Source of the DNA: Treponema sp.
GTDB taxonomy: Bacteria; Spirochaetota; Spirochaetia; Treponematales; Treponemataceae
Reading direction: 5' to 3'
Assembly: GCA_024693715.1 (NCBI GenBank)
Contig: JAILKS010000024.1
Location: 1-58,122 of the forward strand
DNA length: 58,122 nucleotides
Positions 52,909 to 58,122 of the stretch are shown piece after piece. The position numbers and the translations under genes were made by a program. The notes under the pieces were generated by a model, which was not told the DNA's origin, did not search any database, and saw only the letters and a program-made list of their open reading frames with translations. How positions within the stretch are numbered: the stretch's first letter is position 1; each line of letters opens with the position of its first letter.

Positions 52909-54042
52909 ATGGCAAGAGTGTACAATTTTAGTGCAGGACCAAGCTGCCTGCCGGAAGAGGTTTTGAAAGAATGTGCTGCTGAAATGCTTGATTATCAGGG
53001 AAGCGGACAGTCTGTTATGGAAATGAGCCATCGTTCTAAGAACTATGAGCCAATCATTGCTGATGCAGAAGCTATGGTTCGCAAGCTTATGAATGTACCT
53101 GATAACTACAAGGTACTTTTTGTACAGGGCGGAGGTTCCACTCAGTTTGCCATGGTCGCTCAGAATCTTGGTATTAAGAACAAAAAAGCTGCTTATATCG
53201 AAACCGGTGTATGGGCTAAAAAGGCCGCTGCAGAAGCAAAGCACCTTGGAATTGATGTAGACATCATTGCAAGCAGCAAGGACAAGAACTATTCTTATAT
53301 TCCTAAGGTAGAAAAAATCACAGGTGACTACGATTACGCTTACATCTGTTTCAACAATACAATCATGGGAACTCACTACGAGTACATCCCGGACACAGGT
53401 AATATTCCTCTCGTCGCAGATATTTCTTCCTGCGTTTTGAGCGAACCACTTGATGTTACAAAGTTTGGTCTGTTGTTCGCCGGTGCTCAGAAAAACCTGG
53501 CTCCAGCCGGTGTTACTCTTGTTATCATCCGCGAAGACTTGATTCCTGAACCAGAAAACTGCTTGCCAGGTACACCAACAATGCTTGCTTACAAGACACA
53601 CGCAGACAACGGTTCTATGTACAATACACCTCCTTGCTACACAATCTACGTTTTGGACAAGGTTTTGCACTGGATTGAAAAGAATGGCGGTGCAGAAGGA
53701 ATGCTCAAGCGCAACAAGGAAAAGGCTGATTACCTTTACAACTACCTTGACAACAACGAAGGAAACTTCTACCACGCAACAGCTCAAGTTGGAAGCCGCT
53801 CTTTGATGAACGTTCCATTCCTTACAAAATATTCTGACCACGCTGCCGATGACGAAGCAGCTGCTGCCAAAGAAAAGGAAATCAACGATGCATTCGTTAA
53901 GGCTGCATCTGCCGCTGGTCTTGTAAACCTTAAAGGTCACCGCCTTGTTGGTGGTATGCGCGCTTCTATCTACAATGCTATGACTTTGGATGGAGTTAAG
54001 GCACTTGTTGAATTCATGAAGGATTTTGCTAAAAAGAACTAG
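52909..54042 (+). CDS. serC: Phosphoserine aminotransferase
   Basis: A PLP enzyme making phosphoserine from 3-phosphohydroxypyruvate and glutamate. 377 residues starting MARVYNFSAGPSCLPEEVL. Motifs: MEMSHRSKNYE, VQGGGSTQFAMV, ICFNNTIMGTHY, VADISSCVLSEPLDV and Lys195 in AGAQKNLAPAG for PLP. AGAGG precedes the ATG, 18 nt after rex. Codon use is strongly biased (GGT, GCT, AAC, CGC, AAG), unlike most genes here, pointing to high expression. Confidence 0.95.
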   Translation: MARVYNFSAGPSCLPEEVLKECAAEMLDYQGSGQSVMEMSHRSKNYEPIIADAEAMVRKLMNVPDNYKVLFVQGGGSTQFAMVAQNLGIKNKKAAYIETGVWAKKAAAEAKHLGIDVDIIASSKDKNYSYIPKVEKITGDYDYAYICFNNTIMGTHYEYIPDTGNIPLVADISSCVLSEPLDVTKFGLLFAGAQKNLAPAGVTLVIIREDLIPEPENCLPGTPTMLAYKTHADNGSMYNTPPCYTIYVLDKVLHWIEKNGGAEGMLKRNKEKADYLYNYLDNNEGNFYHATAQVGSRSLMNVPFLTKYSDHAADDEAAAAKEKEINDAFVKAASAAGLVNLKGHRLVGGMRASIYNAMTLDGVKALVEFMKDFAKKN

Positions 54043-54051
54043 GAGAAAAAT

Positions 54052-55230
54052 ATGTTCAAAATTCAGACATTAAATAAAATCGCAACTATTGGTCTTAATC
54101 AGTTGGACCGCGATAACTACGAAATTGCTACAGACATCAACAACCCGGATGCAATTCTTGTACGTTCTGCAGATATGCACGAAATGCAGCTTTCTGACAA
54201 TGTAAAGGCTGTTGCACGTGCAGGTGCCGGTACAAACAATATCCCAATTCCTGAGCTTACAGAAAAGGGTGTTGTTGTATTCAATACTCCGGGTGCAAAT
54301 GCTAACGCTGTAAAAGAGCTTGTTATGCTTGCACTCCTCCTTTCCAGCCGTCCTGTAATTGACGCTAACAAATGGGTAAAAGGACTCAGCGGAAAAGGCG
54401 ACGAGATTCCTGACCTTGCAGAAAAAGGAAAGAGCCAGTTTGTTGGACCAGAATTGATGGGAAAAACACTTGGTGTAATTGGTCTTGGTGCAATTGGTGA
54501 TATGGTTGCTAACCTTGCGCTTCACTTTGGAATGAACGTTATTGGTTATGATCCATTCCTTTCTGTAAACTCTGCCCTCAAATTGGACAAAAAAGTTCAG
54601 ATTGCAGAAACTTTGGACAGCCTTTATGCAAAGTGTGATTACATCACAATCCACGTTCCACAGACAAACGATACAAAGGGCATGATCAATGCTGCTGCTA
54701 TCAAGAATATGAAGGACGGAGTTCGCATTATCAACATCGCTCGTGGTGGTCTTGTAAATAATGCAGACATCATCGCTGCTTTGGATAGCGGAAAAGTTGC
54801 AGCTCTCATTACAGACTTTGCTGCAGAAGAATTGCTCAATCATCCAAAGGTTGTTTGTATGCCTCACCTTGGAGCATCTACTCCGGAAGCAGAAGACAAC
54901 TGTGCTGTTATGGCTGCTGCTCAGCTTAAGGACTTCCTCGAGTGTGGTAATATTGTAAACTCTGTAAACTTCCCTAAGACAGTTACAGACAACCCTATTC
55001 CAGCAGGTGGAACACGTCTTTGCATCAGCCACAAAAATATTCCTGATACAATCTCTAAGTTCACAACAATTCTTGGAGAAGCAAAGTTGAACATTTCTTC
55101 TTTCATCAATCAGGCTCGCGGCGATGTAGCTTACAACATCATCGATGTGGACGGAGTTGTAACAGACGACATCATCAAAAAACTCAAGGCTTGTGATACT
55201 GTAAATAGAGTTAGACCAATTTTCGGATAA
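54052..55230 (+). CDS. serA: D-3-phosphoglycerate dehydrogenase
   Basis: The NAD-dependent first step of serine synthesis. 392 residues. The substrate domain has VRSADMHE and ARAGAGTNNIP; the NAD domain has VIGLGAIGD (144-149) and INIARGGLVN with the catalytic Arg. The catalytic His lies in MPHLGASTPEAE. A C-terminal ACT domain (about 315-392, ISHKNIPDTISKFTTIL) is a likely serine-binding regulatory site. The long intervening domain of some SerAs is absent. AGGAG precedes the ATG, 9 nt after serC. Shares the strong codon bias of serC. Confidence 0.95.
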   Translation: MFKIQTLNKIATIGLNQLDRDNYEIATDINNPDAILVRSADMHEMQLSDNVKAVARAGAGTNNIPIPELTEKGVVVFNTPGANANAVKELVMLALLLSSRPVIDANKWVKGLSGKGDEIPDLAEKGKSQFVGPELMGKTLGVIGLGAIGDMVANLALHFGMNVIGYDPFLSVNSALKLDKKVQIAETLDSLYAKCDYITIHVPQTNDTKGMINAAAIKNMKDGVRIINIARGGLVNNADIIAALDSGKVAALITDFAAEELLNHPKVVCMPHLGASTPEAEDNCAVMAAAQLKDFLECGNIVNSVNFPKTVTDNPIPAGGTRLCISHKNIPDTISKFTTILGEAKLNISSFINQARGDVAYNIIDVDGVVTDDIIKKLKACDTVNRVRPIFG

Positions 55231-55246
55231 TTCAATAAATATATCA

Positions 55247-55286
55247 ACAAAAACACGATAACTGGTAATAGTTGTCGTGTTTTTGT
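55247..55286 (+). terminator. Rho-independent terminator of rex-serC-serA
   Basis: A perfect 12-bp stem ACAAAAACACGA/TCGTGTTTTTGT, extended by five more pairs (one G-U) around a GGTAAT loop, 16 nt after the serA stop. The T-tract is part of the stem, as in A/T-rich bidirectional terminators. Confidence 0.85.
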
Positions 55287-55289
55287 AAT

Positions 55290-55394
55290 GCAAAGTTTCT
55301 GTTATACTCTGGAACAACTTACAAAGAAAATCTGATTGCAATTTCAAAGCATGAATTTCCTAAGTCTGGAACTGTCCATGAGGTTATTATTTAA
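55290..55394 (+). pseudogene. Possible 3' remnant of a lost gene
   Basis: An open frame without a start codon reads AKFLLYSGTTYKENLIAISK, then HEFPKSGTVHEVII and stop. The composition looks coding but no family is recognised. It lies in the 235-bp spacer after the serA terminator, which otherwise shows nothing. Confidence 0.25.
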
Positions 55395-55465
55395 ATAACT
55401 AAGGATGAGAAAAGCAAAACTTTCATATAAACCTTTTCTTATTTTCAACAAATATTACGGAAGTA

Positions 55466-55858
55466 TTATTCATTAACTTTTTGTAAATACATTCCTTCAA
55501 TAATTCTAAAACCAGCTTTTTCATAAAATTCCAGCATATTTTTATCATCAGGACAAACATTTATATATTGAATATGTTTTAAATCCTTTTCCAGTTCTAA
55601 AAGCAATTTTATTCCCAGTCCTTTTTTCTGATAATCCTTATGTACCAGAAGACAGTCAATATTCGCACTCCAGCAATCATCATCCATACTGCGGATTATT
55701 CCAATAAGTTTTTCCTTTTCCCAGGCAGATATAACATGTGAAGAATTTTTAAAGGCCTTGACTAATCTTTCAGGTTCTTTAGAAGATTTCCAATTAACTG
55801 AGGAAAATAATTCCTTCAAATCTTTCTCATCAAATATTTTTATTTTTTTTATCTGCAT
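55466..55858 (-). CDS. GNAT-family N-acetyltransferase
   Basis: 130 residues. SAWEKEKLIGIIRSM, then IDCLLVHKDYQKKGLGIKLL (the acetyl-CoA loop, QKKGLG) and INVCPDDKNMLEFYEKAGF are the GNAT motif series. Short but complete. Substrate unknown. AAGGG precedes the ATG. Divergent from the next gene with a 61-bp shared spacer. Confidence 0.82.
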   Translation of the reverse strand: MQIKKIKIFDEKDLKELFSSVNWKSSKEPERLVKAFKNSSHVISAWEKEKLIGIIRSMDDDCWSANIDCLLVHKDYQKKGLGIKLLLELEKDLKHIQYINVCPDDKNMLEFYEKAGFRIIEGMYLQKVNE

Positions 55859-55919
55859 TGTTAATAATCCCTTTTATAACTATAAACAAAAATCAAAAAA
55901 AAGTTTATACTTTATTAAT

Positions 55920-56669
55920 ATGAATAACTTTTTTTCTTTTTTAATTAATAATATTGAACTTATTCTTGCCTTATGTGGAGGAATTTTTGCTTTATTGCAG
56001 TGGAAAGAATCCAATAATAATAGACGCGCAGAATATCTTGATTCTCTATTAAATAAACTTTGGGATAATAAAGATATTCAGAATTTTATTTTATTAAATG
56101 ATTACGACAAAAACTGGTACAACGAAGAATTTCATCGTTCAGAAGATAAAACTATTCCAACTCTTGCTGACAAAACACTTTCTTTCATGAATTATATCTG
56201 CTATATCGTAAAAGTTAAAATCATCAGAAAGGAAGAAAAAGGATTATTCGATTATTATCTTTCTGCATTAGCACAGAATCCTGACATGAGACATTATTTA
56301 TTTGATTTATATCAATATTCTGCTTTAAACAAAAAGCCCTTTCTCTTTTCTTATTTTCTTGATCTATGCATCAAACAAGGTTTATTACCAAAAGCTTTTA
56401 AAAATAAACAATATTTCGAATATATTTTAAAAGAAGAAAGCTGCAAGAATAAAAATATTCCATACCAGCTTCCAAAAGAAATAAAAGAATTGAAATCTGA
56501 ATTTAAAGATCAGCTTTTCTTACATACCTATTCCAGATGTAGACATTGTAAAAATTATATAAATGAAAAATGCAATTCAGGAAAAAACACAGATGATTTT
56601 TTCTGGCTTCCAAGTCAACAGACAAATGTTTGCTCTTCTTTTGATTTCATGCCTGAAAGTGATAATTAA
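55920..56669 (+). CDS. Unknown membrane-anchored protein with a C-terminal Cys cluster
   Basis: 249 residues. One N-terminal helix (about 7-26, INNIELILALCGGIFALLQW) is followed by a helical cytoplasmic region. The C-terminus has CRHCKNYINEKC and a later Cys, a possible zinc site. No family recognised; the short-anchor plus helical design recalls uncharacterised DUF4760-like accessory proteins. There is no Shine-Dalgarno: TATACT lies 8 nt before the ATG at 55920. In-frame codons upstream of it (to 55758) overlap the divergent GNAT and are rejected. Confidence 0.65.
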   Translation: MNNFFSFLINNIELILALCGGIFALLQWKESNNNRRAEYLDSLLNKLWDNKDIQNFILLNDYDKNWYNEEFHRSEDKTIPTLADKTLSFMNYICYIVKVKIIRKEEKGLFDYYLSALAQNPDMRHYLFDLYQYSALNKKPFLFSYFLDLCIKQGLLPKAFKNKQYFEYILKEESCKNKNIPYQLPKEIKELKSEFKDQLFLHTYSRCRHCKNYINEKCNSGKNTDDFFWLPSQQTNVCSSFDFMPESDN

Positions 56670-56683
56670 TCTAAGTCTGAGAT

Positions 56684-56776
56684 TTAATCTAAATAATTTT
56701 TACCAGCTCCAGGCAAAGCATTATCACCACCATAGATGATTGCGCCATAATCAAAATCATGCCTGTCCCGGGTAAC
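56684..56776 (-). pseudogene. Possible C-terminal remnant overlapping the Nudix gene end
   Basis: A frame different from the Nudix gene reads VTRDRHDFDYGAIIYGGDNA, then LPGAGKNYLD and stop. It looks like the end of a real protein, but no start is present. It overlaps the last 20 bp of the Nudix gene. Family unknown. Confidence 0.25.
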
Positions 56777-57224
56777 TTATTTCATTCCCCCAGCCGACAA
56801 TGGTTTCATAAAAGTCCTGAACCTGAATCAAGCCGTAGGAAAAAAGGAAGGCACGGTCTTTTTCGTTAATTTCGTCCAGACTTTTCCAGACAACTTCACG
56901 CAGTCCGGGATTGTCGGAACCAACTTCTTCGGGATCGTAGCCTGTAATTGCCTGCTGGTCATCTGGAACTGCTACTTCAAATGAATATTCCTTTCTTTCG
57001 TGAGAACAGACAATTGCCAGGGGTTTTACAATTGTGCCGTCGAGCCCGCATTCTTCTTTAAGTTCGCGCAGAACTGTCTGCTCAGGAGTCTCACCTTCTT
57101 CTATGCCACCACCAGGAACCGAAAAGAATTCCCTCCCATTATTGGCATCTTTATAACACAATCGCTCCATCAGTATTTTTCCATTGCGGACTACAATCGC
57201 AACGCTTCGATTTCTATAACCCAT
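56757..57224 (-). CDS. Nudix hydrolase
   Basis: 155 residues. The Nudix box is complete at about 38-61: GGGIEEGETPEQTVLRELKE followed by ECGL, with the metal-binding REx2Ex2E core. The preceding GREFFSVPGGG is typical of MutT-like pyrophosphatases. Substrate unknown. It lies in the accessory tail between an unknown membrane gene and a methyltransferase remnant. The ATG follows A/T-rich DNA (TATAAA one base upstream) without a Shine-Dalgarno. Confidence 0.88.
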   Translation of the reverse strand: MGYRNRSVAIVVRNGKILMERLCYKDANNGREFFSVPGGGIEEGETPEQTVLRELKEECGLDGTIVKPLAIVCSHERKEYSFEVAVPDDQQAITGYDPEEVGSDNPGLREVVWKSLDEINEKDRAFLFSYGLIQVQDFYETIVGWGNEISYPGQA

Positions 57225-57301
57225 TTTTATACCCGTTAATTTTAGGATATAGGAATTGTGAAGGCTTGTATATATAATTTTTTATCTGTTATATTACAAG
57301 C

Positions 57302-57455
57302 ATGGAATTCAAAAAAATCTTTGACACAATCCCCGAGCAGTTTGATAAGTTTCGTCCCCGCTACAGCCAGGAACCGGCCAGGCAACTGAACCAATTTTGC
57401 ATACCGGCTGCGACTACAATGCAATTGAACTTAGCGAACACCTTCTGTCAAATTT
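57302..57455 (+). pseudogene. Remnant of a class I SAM-dependent methyltransferase
   Basis: It starts MEFKKIFDTIPEQFDKFRPR then YSQE. After that the frame shifts by one base and continues GTGQATEPILHTGCDYNAIE then LSEHLLS. In intact relatives about 20-25 residues ending in the SAM-binding LEIGPGTGQ lie between these pieces. An internal deletion at about 57367-57372 has therefore removed most of motif I and broken the frame, and everything after LSEHLLS is missing or replaced by the converging GNAT gene. A plausible promoter (TTGTAT, 18 bp, TATATT, 6 nt, ATG) is still present, suggesting recent decay. Confidence 0.75.
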
Positions 57456-57966
57456 AAATTTTCCAAACAGATCTCACAATTTCTGCTTCTTTCCCCTGAT
57501 AATTTCCAGACCCCTGATAAACCTGAACAAACCCACATTTTTCCAGAACGCGCACAGAGGCTGTATTTTCCGCAAGGCAGATTCCGTAAACTTCTTTGAT
57601 ATTGAGTTTTTTAGCCATAGCAGGAAGAAAGGCTCTTACTGCTTCCGTTGCATACCCCTTCCCTGTAAACTCTTTTGCAATGTGATAGCCGATTTCCCAA
57701 GCCCCTTCTTCTTCGAGTTTGCAAAGCTGAACATAGCCGATGTTTTTGCCGCCGTCATTTGTGATTATTGGATATACAAATGGACCGTCTGCGCTGTCGT
57801 ACCGCGACATCAAAAACTCAATCGCAGCGCGGGCTTCTTCGACTGAATCATAAACTTCATCCGGAACAAATCGTCTGGTATCGTCGTCCTGCGAGTTTTC
57901 GTAGACGCTCTGGGCCATGTCTAGTGAGAAAGTTTTGATTGTAAGACGTGATGATTTTATATTCAT
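57454..57966 (-). CDS. RimJ/RimL-type GNAT N-acetyltransferase
   Basis: 170 residues: SSRLTIKTFSLDMAQSVYEN opens the domain, WEIGYHIAKEFTGKGYATEA carries the acetyl-CoA loop (TGKGYATEA), and AENTASVRVLEKCGF is the C-terminal motif of the RimJ/RimL group. Substrate unknown (ribosomal protein, antibiotic or small amine). It starts 6 nt after the stop of another probable GNAT gene. Its 3' end runs into the methyltransferase remnant. G+C is visibly higher than in the bulk of the window. Confidence 0.88.
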   Translation of the reverse strand: MNIKSSRLTIKTFSLDMAQSVYENSQDDDTRRFVPDEVYDSVEEARAAIEFLMSRYDSADGPFVYPIITNDGGKNIGYVQLCKLEEEGAWEIGYHIAKEFTGKGYATEAVRAFLPAMAKKLNIKEVYGICLAENTASVRVLEKCGFVQVYQGSGNYQGKEAEIVRSVWKI

Positions 57967-57972
57967 AAGCTT

Positions 57973-58122
57973 TTACTCAATTGGTATGCGGATGATATGT
58001 TTCTGATTCTTGAAATCTCCAATAATCTGGCCGCCGTTTTTCAGCATGATTTTTATGGTAGGCTCGTTGCTTTTCATCGGGAACAGCTTAATTTCTTTAT
58101 ATCCGATTTCTTTGCATTTTTT
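57973..58122 (-). CDS. C-terminal part of a probable GNAT acetyltransferase (runs off the window)
   Basis: 49 residues ending IIRIPIE. CKEIGYKEIKLFPMKSNEPT and IKIMLKNGGQIIGD resemble the last helix-strand of GNAT enzymes (…N..A...I..NGG). The rest is outside the window. It is 6 nt upstream of the RimJ/RimL-type gene, in the same orientation, so probably cotranscribed. Confidence 0.6.
   Translation of the reverse strand, partial: KKCKEIGYKEIKLFPMKSNEPTIKIMLKNGGQIIGDFKNQKHIIRIPIE

Noticed and set aside
52858..53940. 360-codon open frame antisense to serC
   Set aside because: A by-product of serC codon bias; the translation is rich in Cys, Val and Phe, has no family motif, and has no ribosome site.
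54070..55347. 425-codon open frame antisense to serA
   Set aside because: Same cause; it runs through the serA terminator and has an implausible composition.
55862..57301. Integron cassette array with attC sites
   Set aside because: The gene types fit, but the spacers lack paired GTTRRRY/RYYYAAC core sites and genes are in both orientations.
1..58122. tRNA, rRNA, insertion sequences, origin of replication
   Set aside because: No cloverleaf, rRNA segment, transposase with inverted ends, or DnaA-box cluster was recognised by eye; a covariance-model scan would be decisive.

Overview
The window looks like chromosomal DNA of a spirochaete of the genus Treponema, probably a gut or rumen lineage. 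The grounds are low G+C with A/T-rich spacers, several lipoproteins with relaxed lipoboxes, a sodium-pumping oxaloacetate decarboxylase operon, and a large acidic TPR membrane protein resembling spirochaetal flagellar-collar proteins. The genus assignment is inference from gene content; there is no rRNA or tRNA in the window.

Layout. 1-2641: 5' part of prfA (minus) and a sugar-binding-protein/GGDEF sensor. 2607-7170: citramalate synthase, a secreted trypsin-like protease and pyridoxal kinase. 7272-11693: a two-gene c-di-GMP unit, with an active diguanylate cyclase carrying a LacI-type ligand domain followed by a GGDEF-EAL phosphodiesterase. 11798-18227: zinc-chaperone-like G3E GTPase, divergent GspE/PilT ATPase, CorA, a formylglycine-enzyme-like secreted protein, a phosphoesterase and HisC. 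18297-32087: a 633-residue unknown protein, SSB, a U32 protein, a lamin-tail lipoprotein, a DUF2259 secreted protein, two membrane proteins, a 1217-residue acidic TPR protein, a glycogen-binding-like lipoprotein and a radical SAM/SPASM enzyme. 32075-35820: oadGAB. 35992-36975: Rpn-family nuclease. 37068-50143: a minus-strand surface locus with two paralogous giant Ig-like lipoproteins, a lipoprotein metallophosphoesterase, a beta-barrel-like protein and pgi. 50307-55230: PTS IIA, an unknown protein, a lytic transglycosylase, and the rex-serC-serA operon. 55290-58122: an accessory tail of GNATs, Nudix, an unknown Cys-rich membrane protein and gene remnants.

How the genes work together. Central metabolism is represented by pgi, oadGAB, serine synthesis (serC, serA), isoleucine synthesis (cimA), histidine synthesis (hisC) and B6 salvage (pdxY). 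A Rex repressor precedes serC-serA, and a near-perfect Rex operator lies in its own upstream region. This suggests redox control of serine synthesis.

The strongest unexplained signals are regulatory. (1) Many genes have a TATAAT-like hexamer 6-8 nt before the ATG and no Shine-Dalgarno, which predicts leaderless mRNAs; the clearest case is prfA with TTGAAT-17-TACTAT. (2) A nearly identical 32-bp promoter element occurs before ssb and the Rpn gene, and shares its 16-bp core with the lamin-tail lipoprotein leader. (3) That leader also has an intrinsic-terminator hairpin just before the start codon. (4) Three neighbouring surface lipoproteins share Cys-x-x-Gly-Leu at the lipidation site.
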